Part shown: one piece after another, positions 35,759 through 43,513 of the stretch
Position numbering within the stretch: the first letter of the stretch is position 1
How the letters are laid out: each line of letters starts with the position of its first letter
Assembly (NCBI GenBank): GCA_012517285.1
Contig: JAAYVG010000032.1
Location: 1 to 54,189, forward strand
Direction: 5' to 3'
DNA from: Elusimicrobiota bacterium
GTDB taxonomy: Bacteria > Elusimicrobiota > Elusimicrobia > Elusimicrobiales > UBA9959
Length of the DNA: 54,189 nucleotides
Translations under genes and position numbers: made by a program
The notes under the pieces: model-generated
Seen by the model: only the letters and a program-made list of their open reading frames with translations
What the model was told of the DNA's origin: nothing
Database searches by the model: none

Positions 35759-36028
35759 TTATATAACTTTTTTTACCTTTATAAAATCATATTCCCTATT
35801 TGGAAAGTTGTTTATTATATCCCTCGTATTATCAAATTTTTCAGGGATGTCATCATAGTAATTGTTTTCCATCTCAGTTATTGAAAAAATAGGTTTTATA
35901 TTTTCAGTATCAAGCTCATTCAGTTCATTTATCCAGTTTATTATACTGTCAAGTTGTTTTGAAAAAAGATTTTTTTCATCCTCTTTAAGTTCAATCTTAG
36001 CCAGTTTTATAACCTCATCTATATTCAT
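35759..36028 (-). CDS. gatC: Aspartyl/glutamyl-tRNA amidotransferase subunit C
   Basis: GatC is the small subunit that stabilises GatA and GatB. The ATG at 36028 follows GGAGG; an in-frame TTG at 36040 would translate that site. The 89 residues match the family: NIDEVIKLAKIELKEDE, the LDSIINWINELNELDTENIKP helix and a C-terminal tail with the conserved hydrophobic FIKVKKVI. It lies about 8 kb from gatA and gatB on the opposite strand, so the complex is made from separate transcription units here. Confidence 0.9.
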   Translation of the reverse strand: MNIDEVIKLAKIELKEDEKNLFSKQLDSIINWINELNELDTENIKPIFSITEMENNYYDDIPEKFDNTRDIINNFPNREYDFIKVKKVI

Positions 36029-36064
36029 AAAAACCTCCAAACCAGTTAACTAAACAACTAACTT

Positions 36065-36233
36065 ATCCGTTTTAATCTTGATTGAATCTGTTTACATCTC
36101 GATGATTATCTGTATAAATCTTGATTACATCTGTTTTCATCCTGATGATATCCGTTTACATCCTGATGATATCCGTTTACATCCTGATGATATCCGTTTA
36201 CATCTTGATGAATCTGTTTTCATCTCGATGATT
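36065..36233. repeat. Tandem array of a degenerate 21-bp repeat
   Basis: About eight direct units of 20-22 bp follow one another, consensus ATCCGTTTACATCCTGATGA with changes at C/T and A/T positions; three successive units near 36148-36200 are nearly identical. There are no spacers, so it is not a CRISPR array. It fills the gap between gatC and the helicase stop. The same unit occurs singly at 142-183, 28715-28772, 50340-50480 (opposite strand) and 53870-54000. Confidence 0.85.
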
Positions 36234-36239
36234 AAATAA

Positions 36240-39200
36240 CTAAATTATCTCTATCGGAGCAAATTTAAGCATAAAAGTGTGAACCGAGCCGCTATTAAAT
36301 TTTATCTTAATCTTTGCAAACTCACCACTGCCAATTATCTCAAGTATAACTCCCTGACCAAAAACTGGGTGTATGACCCTTCTCCCAGATTTTGGCTCTG
36401 GTTTTGAAAGCGAATATCCTTCTATTACTTTTATATCATCATACTTTCTGTTCTTTGGATAAGTTACCACATTTGATTCTATTATAAACCTTGACATCAT
36501 ATTGGGATACATTTTACCAAAGATTCTTCTTGTCTGTGCCCAGCTCAAAAAGAGCTTTTTCTTTGCTCTTGTCATACCGACATACATAAGTCTTCTTTCT
36601 TCTTCCATATCATCTTCGCTTGAATCTGCTGCATTTATTGGAAAAAGTCCCTCTTCAAGCCCTGTAATAAATACCGTTTCAAACTCAAGTCCTTTGGCCA
36701 GATGAAGTGTCATAAGGGTTACAGTGTTTAGATCCTCTGAAAAGTCATCTAGATCACTCTGGAGGGATATCTCCTCCAAATATCTGTTTATTGTGGCAGG
36801 CATACCTGCTGATTCCGATTCGTCCTCAAACTGCTTTATAGCATTAACAAGTTCCTGAAGGTTTGAAAGTCTCATAAGAGCGTTTTCCTTGTCCTTTTCT
36901 GCATCTGCTTCTATCATATCCCAGTATCCTGATTTTATAAGAAGTTTCTCAAGCAGTGAGTGTGGAGGTTCGGATGCGGTTAAAGCCCTGAACTCTTTTA
37001 TAATCTCTATAAAATTTTTAACTGATGTCTTTGTGCCATCTGATAATGGCAGATCATCGAGCAAGAGTGTATCAAAAAGCGGAAGTCCTCTCGCCTTAGA
37101 AAGCTCCTGAATCTTATCAATTGTTTTATCGCCAAGCCCTCTCGCTGGTGTATTTATAATCCTTAAAAGGCTCACAGTATCAAGTGGATTTACAATAATT
37201 CTGAGGTATGCTATAGCATCCTTGATCTCTTTTCTTTCATAAAACCTTACACTGCCTATGAGTTTATATGGTATCCTATATTTTCTAAATGCCTCTTCAA
37301 AGTTTCTGCTCTGTGAGTTGGTTCTGTAAAAAACAGCTATGTTGGAGTATTTCTCGCCAGCTGCAATTTGTTTTATCTTTGAAGCTATCTGGTTTGCTTC
37401 CTCAATTTCATTTGCAACCTCTATTAGCTCAATTTTTTCTCCGTTTATATTATCTGTCCAAAGATTTTTTTCCTTTCTTTGCTTGTTGTGCTTTATAACC
37501 CTATTAGCAGCGTCAAGTATAACTGAGGTGGATCGATAGTTCTGTTCAAGTGCTATTATTTTTGCACCCTTAAAGTCTGCTTCAAACTGAAGAATATTTC
37601 TTATGTCAGCTCCTCTCCATCCATAAATCGAATTATGCACCAGAACCCCACCAGCTGAAAAATTTCTCAGATTAGGCACAGAGATATCATAAACATCTCC
37701 ATTATAATCAAAAATTTTCACTGATTTTATTCTATCTTCTTTTATCTGTCCGTTTTCCATAACAGGAACAGTCATGCCTTCGCGCAGATGTGAAGTGGGC
37801 ATAAAATAAAAAGGTTTATTGCTTGATATCTTTGCCCTTGAAACTATATCAAGCAGATCCATATCCGCTATTTTGTTTGCCAGTTTAAGCCCTTCTTCAT
37901 AAGATTTTATGGAAGTTTCTATCCTCCATGTTCCATTGTTCCCGTTTCTCACATTGAAATTTTTAAAGGCTTTAGTTTTGAGAGTGTCATCAGAAGTAAC
38001 CAGCTGTATCCTGTGATAGTGTTCACCAGAGCTTGTTTTTCGGCTATCACCAAAAACCGTGAACCAGACAAGTTTCCTGCTAAAATTTCCTCTTGTCACA
38101 GCGTAAGGCCTGTGATGCGGAAAATCAGGATTAAGCAAAAGATCTTCCATGAGTTTTTCCCCAGCCGTTACTGTGTTTATTTCTTTATAGAGTTGGTCTA
38201 TAAGTTCTTGTGTAACAGCCATTCTCCTACCGCAAACATGAAACACCATAGTAGGTATCCCGTAAGTTACTGAAAAATACTGCTCATAATATTCGGCTTC
38301 ACCGCGTGAGCGACAGGCTTTAAGTATCCAGATAGCGTCAGCTATTTCCTGATTGGTCCTGACCATTACACCGTTTATGAGAGCTTTGTCTTTTGAAGAA
38401 CGTACTCCAGAAGTAATTCCTATCCTATAACCCTTATCTTTGCGATACATCAGATAGACATAATACATATCTTTAACTGGATCCAACCTTGCGAAACATA
38501 TATGATTAGGCGTGGCTGAAAAAACCTTCCCACTTTCAGTTTTTATTTCTATCATTTTACCCGAATACTTTTTGACAAATATTTTATTTACAATAGTTGG
38601 AACGCATTCATCCCAACCAGAACCGGAAATGACTTTATCACCGTTTTTTAAATCTTTGATTTTCCTTGTCCCTCCTGGAATATCTACTGAAGTATTCGGG
38701 TGTAGGCACTGATCAGGATCTCCAACCACACATATGTTTTGATTTTTTTGAGAAAGAGTTTTTATCAGCATATACTGTGCTCTGTTTGTGTCCTGATACT
38801 CATCAACGAGTATATAATCAAAATAGTTTTGGTAGTATTCACAAAGCTCTTTATTGTTTTTAAGTATATTAACAGGCATTGATATAAGATCACCGAAATC
38901 AACTGCATTAGATTCTGCTAATTTTTTCTGATACTCAAAATAGATCTGTGCAGCCTTTATCCTTTCAGCGTTGCCGCCTATTCTTGCATTTAAAAGATAA
39001 GACTCACAATCCATCAGATCATCCTTTGCTCTTGATATGATCGAAAGATAAACTGATGCCTTATTCTTTTCCTTATCAAAACCCAACTCTTTCATAATAA
39101 GCGAGATAACCTTTTTTTGATCATCCTCATCATATATGACGAAATCCTTGTTGAGTCCTGCAGCCTTAGCATTCATCCTCAAAAACTTTACCCCAAACGA

Positions 39201-39488
39201 ATGAAATGTAGAGCACCATAATCCATAGGCATCAGGCACAAGGTCAGTAACCCTTCTCTTCATTTCACCGGCGGCCTTATTGGTAAATGTTATTGCCAAA
39301 ATCCTTGATGCAGGAATTCCGCTATGCACAAGCACTGCTAACTTTGATATAAGGGTTTTTGTCTTTCCAGTACCAGCACCTGCAATGATAAGAAGTGGTG
39401 AGTTAAAATAAATAGCAGCCTCTAACTGCCTTTCATTGAGGTTTAATCTTTTGATAAAGTCGTGATCAAAATTTATGTTTGGTTCCAC
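36240..39488 (-). CDS. pcrA: UvrD/PcrA-type ATP-dependent DNA helicase containing an intein
   Basis: The 1082-residue precursor is a superfamily 1A helicase (3'-5' unwinding in repair and replication) split by a 359-residue intein (residues 261-619); the spliced host protein would be about 723 residues, normal for PcrA/UvrD. Host motifs: Q-motif LNERQLEAAI, Walker A GAGTGKT (37-43), motif Ia ITFTNKAAGEMKRRV, Walker B YILVDEYQDTNRAQY, GDPDQ interrupted before SIYGWRGAD, LEQNYRST, VAVFYRTNSQSR-like, ARGLGDKTI, TLHLAKGLEFE and RRLMYVGMTRAKKKL. A C-terminal SH3-like region binds RNA polymerase in relatives. The start is GTG at 39488; upstream in-frame codons reach a stop quickly. Confidence 0.95.
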   Translation of the reverse strand: MEPNINFDHDFIKRLNLNERQLEAAIYFNSPLLIIAGAGTGKTKTLISKLAVLVHSGIPASRILAITFTNKAAGEMKRRVTDLVPDAYGLWCSTFHSFGVKFLRMNAKAAGLNKDFVIYDEDDQKKVISLIMKELGFDKEKNKASVYLSIISRAKDDLMDCESYLLNARIGGNAERIKAAQIYFEYQKKLAESNAVDFGDLISMPVNILKNNKELCEYYQNYFDYILVDEYQDTNRAQYMLIKTLSQKNQNICVVGDPDQCLHPNTSVDIPGGTRKIKDLKNGDKVISGSGWDECVPTIVNKIFVKKYSGKMIEIKTESGKVFSATPNHICFARLDPVKDMYYVYLMYRKDKGYRIGITSGVRSSKDKALINGVMVRTNQEIADAIWILKACRSRGEAEYYEQYFSVTYGIPTMVFHVCGRRMAVTQELIDQLYKEINTVTAGEKLMEDLLLNPDFPHHRPYAVTRGNFSRKLVWFTVFGDSRKTSSGEHYHRIQLVTSDDTLKTKAFKNFNVRNGNNGTWRIETSIKSYEEGLKLANKIADMDLLDIVSRAKISSNKPFYFMPTSHLREGMTVPVMENGQIKEDRIKSVKIFDYNGDVYDISVPNLRNFSAGGVLVHNSIYGWRGADIRNILQFEADFKGAKIIALEQNYRSTSVILDAANRVIKHNKQRKEKNLWTDNINGEKIELIEVANEIEEANQIASKIKQIAAGEKYSNIAVFYRTNSQSRNFEEAFRKYRIPYKLIGSVRFYERKEIKDAIAYLRIIVNPLDTVSLLRIINTPARGLGDKTIDKIQELSKARGLPLFDTLLLDDLPLSDGTKTSVKNFIEIIKEFRALTASEPPHSLLEKLLIKSGYWDMIEADAEKDKENALMRLSNLQELVNAIKQFEDESESAGMPATINRYLEEISLQSDLDDFSEDLNTVTLMTLHLAKGLEFETVFITGLEEGLFPINAADSSEDDMEEERRLMYVGMTRAKKKLFLSWAQTRRIFGKMYPNMMSRFIIESNVVTYPKNRKYDDIKVIEGYSLSKPEPKSGRRVIHPVFGQGVILEIIGSGEFAKIKIKFNSGSVHTFMLKFAPIEII
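37632..38708 (-). other. Intein inserted in the helicase GDPDQ/S site
   Basis: Intein residues 1-359 start with Cys (CLHPNTSVDIPGG, block A) and end VLVHN before the +1 Ser, so the Cys1, His-Asn and Ser+1 chemistry for splicing is complete. Block B is FSATPNHICF; block F is GDVYDISVPNLRNFSAGG. The central part (about 80-250) lacks LAGLIDADG and HNH motifs. It contains YYVYLMYRKDKGYRIGIT (82-99), Arg103 and GEAEYYEQYF (136-145), which resemble a GIY-YIG nuclease core with Y-to-R in the YIG. Arginine codons CGC, CGG and CGT are enriched compared with the host gene, consistent with recent acquisition. Confidence 0.92.
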
Positions 39489-39581
39489 ATAATCATTTTA
39501 CAAAAAAACTACCATATAATTGAAATAGGTCCTAAGACTCTTGCAAATATGTATGAAATACATTATAAAATAAAAGAAGAT

Positions 39582-40517
39582 ATGAGATTTATATTAACAA
39601 TTGCCTTAATGTTGAGCACTATAAGTTTAAAATCAGATGATTCTGTCGAAAAGATAGCTGGTTATGATTTTGAAAAGAGTTTTTCATCCTTTACCGATGA
39701 TATTACGGTTCCTAGTGTTTATGGGTTTAAGTTGGAAGTGTCAACTACTGCTGATGAAAATAAATATTTTAATGGTTATTTAATTAAAGCTGTTAAAGAG
39801 ATAGAAAGCAAATATCTACTTAAGGGCTATAATATCCATGCTGCCTTAACCCATGATATAAACTTTAATAATCAGGGATTTATAAAGGCATTGAAACCGC
39901 CATATACTATGTGCGTTGCAGCCCAGCTTGAGCTGATATTGACAGCTTATGATATATACTCAAAAGAAACTGGTGATTATTCCGTTTATTCTTATCTCCC
40001 AAAGTCAAGCTATGAAAATTTAGGTGCAGGGGATCTCAGAGGTCATATATGGGTTAATCATGATTTTAATTCCTATGGGACAGCTGATGCCCTTATAAAC
40101 TTTGGTATGGGTGAGAGAGTTGTGTTTGAGAAATTGAAGCCGGGAGCATTTATAAACATCAATAGGAAAAATGGTACTGGTCATGCTGTTATGTTTCTTG
40201 GTTATATAGATAAGAGTGGAAATCTTTTTTATGATTACAATTCAAATGTTATAGGTTTTAGGTATTTTTCATCACAGGGCACAAATGATGATGGTGGTTT
40301 TGATTATAGAAACGCTATATTTTCACAGTATGGATGTCCCGAGATGAATTTTAAGAGGGATTGTGACGTAATATATTCAACAGATCAGAGATATTTAAAC
40401 ACCGGTATGATGCTGCTTCCAAAGTTTTGGAAGCTTCCAAAACCTTCATGGAGTTTGAACCTTCCTCCAACAGTACTTGATGAAAAGTATTTCAATGGTG
40501 AAGTCACAGACAAATAA
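39582..40517 (+). CDS. Putative secreted cysteine-peptidase-like protein
   Basis: The start is set at the ATG at 39582, which gives a signal-like N-terminus (FILTIALMLSTISLKS); an earlier ATG at 39549 and a longer frame starting at 39462 inside the helicase region lack support. The mature part of about 290 residues has KPPYTMCVAAQLELIL with a Cys at a helix start, and KNGTGHAVMFLGYIDKSGNLFYDYNSN with a His followed by a polar strand, the order Cys, His, Asp/Asn of papain-like or NlpC/P60-like enzymes. No named family could be assigned. It is divergent from the helicase (94 bp between the starts) and is followed by an inverted-repeat element. Confidence 0.65.
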   Translation: MRFILTIALMLSTISLKSDDSVEKIAGYDFEKSFSSFTDDITVPSVYGFKLEVSTTADENKYFNGYLIKAVKEIESKYLLKGYNIHAALTHDINFNNQGFIKALKPPYTMCVAAQLELILTAYDIYSKETGDYSVYSYLPKSSYENLGAGDLRGHIWVNHDFNSYGTADALINFGMGERVVFEKLKPGAFININRKNGTGHAVMFLGYIDKSGNLFYDYNSNVIGFRYFSSQGTNDDGGFDYRNAIFSQYGCPEMNFKRDCDVIYSTDQRYLNTGMMLLPKFWKLPKPSWSLNLPPTVLDEKYFNGEVTDK

Positions 40518-40522
40518 TTTTT

Positions 40523-40744
40523 GGGCAGAGAAAAAGTTACCTATATAGTTGTTTGGTTATTTAGTCATTATTTGGTTGTTTAGGAATAACAAAAAGCCTG
40601 AAACAGGATTTAAGAAGTCAGAAAACAGAATTTAAGGAAATTTCCTATTTGTCTGTCCTCTGTCTTCTGTTCTCTGACTTCTGTATTCTGATTTCTGAAA
40701 TTTTATTGTCATAAATCTTTACTGTTAGGTTTTTTTCGGTGCCC
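40523..40744. mobile_element. MITE-like element with degraded ends
   Basis: GGGCAGAGAAAAAG (40523-40536) and TTTTTTTCGGTGCCC (40730-40744) are imperfect inverted ends of the CACTGAAAAAG family. The element starts 6 bp after a stop codon. Its core has CAGAAG-type microrepeats (about 40600-40690) and a 46-bp right part (40699-40744) that matches the shared unit at 28010 and 51942. No gene is inside. Confidence 0.55.
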
Positions 40745-41124
40745 ATTAGTTTATCAGAAGGGTAGGGACTGAATTTTGGGGTTATAAAGTAATATATTTT
40801 GTAATAATTGAAAATAAGATGAGTGCAGCATTAAAGACTATAAAAACTTTTAAAAAATCCAGCGCCACATAGCTTTGGGGGGTTAGGGACTATGTTTTGG
40901 GGTTTGGGATTAGGGGGGTGCATATGTAACGCTGGATTAAATCCATTAAATCTTATTACCCGAATGTTTCAGTTAAAGCCAAACTATACTGTTAAAATAA
41001 AATTAACTTAGTTGACATGTTCATCAGCAACTGAACATTCCAATATATTTAGAGAACTTCTTATAATAATATCTTATATAAAACTGTTCAAATAATATTC
41101 AATTCTTTTTCAAAGATTTTTTGT
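40745..41124. other. Gene-free gap with direct and inverted repeats
   Basis: A direct repeat of about 20 bp (TAGGGACTGAATTTTGGGGT at 40763-40782, nearly repeated at 40884-40903) and a 9-bp perfect inverted repeat (AATCCAGCG at 40856-40864 with CGCTGGATT at 40930-40938) lie here. The second direct-repeat copy sits inside the inverted-repeat loop. No coding frame, RNA or ATPase domain for the following kinase gene was seen. Confidence 0.55.
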
Positions 41125-42597
41125 CTATTTGTTTATGGCGGTAATAGCTGATTTCCTGAACTGTTTTGTTACAGAGCTTATCTTGTTAACTGATTTCTTT
41201 ATCATCTTTATTTCTTTCAACATATCCTTATTTTTTAAAATTTCTTCTTCTATCAATGAGCTATATCCTGAGATGATTGAAAGTATATTGTTTACATCAT
41301 GGGCAAATTTGCCGGTGAGTTCAGAGATGTTTTCTCCTGCTTTCATCAATGCCATTTTTCTCTCAAGCTTTCTTAGCCTTGTTATATCTCTTGCTATACC
41401 AAGAATATATTTTGTATTTCCATCACTTCCCTTTATTGGAACCTTTATTGTATTAAATATATGTCTGTTCCCATTTATATCAACTTCAGAGGTGTGTGTA
41501 ATTGTTTTTCCTGACTTTATTTCACTGTCTGTTTTGATTATTTCGTTTATGACTTCGCCGGTAAAAAAATCTCTGTCATTCTTCCCTATTATTTTATCAG
41601 TTGTAATTTTTAATGTTTCAAGAAATGTTTTGTTTACATTGATATAGTTGCCACTCAGATCTTTTATGAATATCATATCCTTTGCTGAGTCAAATATCTT
41701 TTTTAAAATCTCGTTTGACTCTTCAAGACGTCTTCTTATATTTCTCTCCTCAGTAACATCCCTTATAACACCAACTATCTTTGCAGGCTTGCCATTCTCA
41801 AATATAACCTCAGATTTTTGATCAGCCTCGTAAAAACTTCCATCCTTTTTTAATATTCTATGGCTAAGGGTTTTTAAAGTTTTACCAGTTTCCATAGCAT
41901 TTTTGAAGGCTTTCTCTACAAATTCTCTATCATCAGGATGTGTAAAGTTAAATGTAAGCTTTCCTTCAATATCCTCTTTCTTATAACCATAGTCTTTAAC
42001 ACGTGAATTGATATACTCTATTATTCCATTTCTGTTGATAACATATATTGTATCCCTTGAATTTTCAATCACCTGGCTTATCATATTGGTGTAGTTTTCT
42101 CTTTCTTTTACCCTGATGAGATGATATACTATGACTGCATATATGTTTGCAAGATTTTCAATGTTTTCAATATCTTCACCTGTGTATTCTTCTTTCTTAT
42201 TTGCCACGGCTAACATCCCAACAACATTGTTCCTGATTATTGCAGGTGATGCTAAAAATCTTTCTATTTTTATATGTCCATCAGGAAGCCCGTGACTTCT
42301 TGGATCTGTTGTTACAGCGTTTGATATAACCGTCTTTTTGTTCTTTATTCCCCAGCCAAAGAGATTGTTAAAGTTTTCAAACACATTTACCCTGTTTATT
42401 ATTTTGCAATCCTTTGATACTTTTTTGCTGAATGTTGGCACCACGAGCTTGCCGGTTTTCAAATCCATATATCCGACAAATCCATATCTGCTTCTGGTTT
42501 CCTTTTTTATAATCTTTAATATATTGTTTGAAATCTTTTCAAAATCAGGATTCTTGTTCAAAAGATAGCTTCTTAAAATCTTATCATATGTTTTCAT
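41125..42597 (-). CDS. GAF-PAS-PAS-HisKA protein lacking the histidine-kinase ATPase domain
   Basis: The 490 residues show a GAF domain (about 20-165; LFGWGIKNKKTVISNAV, NNVVGMLAVANK), PAS 1 (about 175-285; HPDDREF and VGVIRDVTEERNI), PAS 2 (about 292-412; LGIARDITRLRKLERKM) and a HisKA dimerisation helix with the H-box GKFAHDVNNILSIISGY (His433). It ends 57 residues after that His; no N, G1 or G2 box of HATPase_c exists here or in the next 600 bp. No transmembrane segment is seen, so it is cytosolic. The ATG is 2 bp after the response-regulator stop, so the pair forms an operon. It could be a phosphotransfer partner or need a separate ATPase. Confidence 0.85.
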   Translation of the reverse strand: MKTYDKILRSYLLNKNPDFEKISNNILKIIKKETRSRYGFVGYMDLKTGKLVVPTFSKKVSKDCKIINRVNVFENFNNLFGWGIKNKKTVISNAVTTDPRSHGLPDGHIKIERFLASPAIIRNNVVGMLAVANKKEEYTGEDIENIENLANIYAVIVYHLIRVKERENYTNMISQVIENSRDTIYVINRNGIIEYINSRVKDYGYKKEDIEGKLTFNFTHPDDREFVEKAFKNAMETGKTLKTLSHRILKKDGSFYEADQKSEVIFENGKPAKIVGVIRDVTEERNIRRRLEESNEILKKIFDSAKDMIFIKDLSGNYINVNKTFLETLKITTDKIIGKNDRDFFTGEVINEIIKTDSEIKSGKTITHTSEVDINGNRHIFNTIKVPIKGSDGNTKYILGIARDITRLRKLERKMALMKAGENISELTGKFAHDVNNILSIISGYSSLIEEEILKNKDMLKEIKMIKKSVNKISSVTKQFRKSAITAINK

Positions 42598-42599
42598 TT

Positions 42600-43286
42600 T
42601 TATTCCTCAAATTTATAACCGTATCCCGGAACATTTTCTATTTTTTTTGATATATTTTTCCCTAATTTTTTTCTAAGGCTTGATATGTGAGTCTCAACCG
42701 TGTGAGGGTTGTCATATCCCTTTGATCCGTACCCCCAGATCTGATCAAGTATCTGCTGCGGCGAAAAGACTCTGTTTTTATTTTTGGCAAGAAGCAGCAA
42801 AAGCTCATATTCTTTTTTTGTAAGCTGAACTTCTTTTTTACCAATGATAACTTCTTTTGAAACCTCGCTTATAATTAAATCACCTATTTTTATATCATTC
42901 TCTCCACATATATGTCTGTTTTTTAGTATTGCCTTTATTTTTGATAGCATAAGTGGAAATGAAAATGGCTTTATTATATAATCGTCGCTTCCCTTCTCAT
43001 ATCCTTCAATCATGTCTATCTCTGTTATCTTCTTTCCTGACATCAGTATGAATGGTATCTGAGAGTATTTTTTTGATTCTCTTACTGTTTTAAGAAAATC
43101 ATATCCGTCAATGCCAGGCATCTCCACATCACTTATTATAAGACTTATTTTTTTTTGTGAAAGCATTTTAAGTGCTGATTTTACATTTAAAGCAGTATAA
43201 ACTAAAAAATTATTGTTTTTCAGGTATCGTGATAGAAGATCTAAAAAATCTTTATCATCATCAACAATCAAAACATTACATTCCAT
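42600..43286 (-). CDS. OmpR/PhoB-family response regulator
   Basis: The 228 residues consist of a receiver domain (about 1-120) with the acidic pair Asp9-Asp10, phospho-acceptor Asp53 (ISDVEMPG), Ser83 and Lys106 (IIKPF), and a winged-helix DNA-binding domain (about 130-228; LTKKEYELLLLLAKNKNRVFS, HTVETHISSLRKKLG, NVPGYGYKF). AAGGGG precedes the ATG. The first gene of a two-gene unit with the kinase-like protein; target promoters are unknown. Divergent from nrdJ across a 227-bp gap. Confidence 0.95.
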   Translation of the reverse strand: MECNVLIVDDDKDFLDLLSRYLKNNNFLVYTALNVKSALKMLSQKKISLIISDVEMPGIDGYDFLKTVRESKKYSQIPFILMSGKKITEIDMIEGYEKGSDDYIIKPFSFPLMLSKIKAILKNRHICGENDIKIGDLIISEVSKEVIIGKKEVQLTKKEYELLLLLAKNKNRVFSPQQILDQIWGYGSKGYDNPHTVETHISSLRKKLGKNISKKIENVPGYGYKFEE

Positions 43287-43428
43287 AACATAGCCCCTTT
43301 ATAACTTAATTCTAATAAATATAAAATTAAAAAGCAAATTTTTAAAAGTAAATATTAATATCAATGTAAAAAGCATATAGATGATAGTTTTTAAGTGTTT
43401 TAATTATCTCAGTTTATACAATAGAAAT

Positions 43429-43458
43429 TTGACAAAGCAAAAAGATTTTTCTTATCAT
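43429..43458 (+). promoter_or_regulatory. Sigma-70-type promoter of nrdJ
   Basis: TTGACA (43429-43434), 18-bp spacer, TATCAT (43453-43458), 56 bp before the start codon. No NrdR box or cobalamin riboswitch was recognised in the short leader. Confidence 0.55.
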
Positions 43459-43513
43459 TTAATTATCCCCAGAGATTGGGCAGTTTTTTAAAATCAATAA
43501 AAAAGGAGAAAGG

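Noticed and set aside
36065-36233. Possible CRISPR array
   Set aside because: The repeats are directly adjacent with no unique spacers, are degenerate, and no cas genes are present.
39462-39581. Longer N-terminus of the putative cysteine-peptidase-like protein
   Set aside because: It would overlap the helicase start and adds a non-signal segment; the ATG at 39582 yields a signal-like leader.
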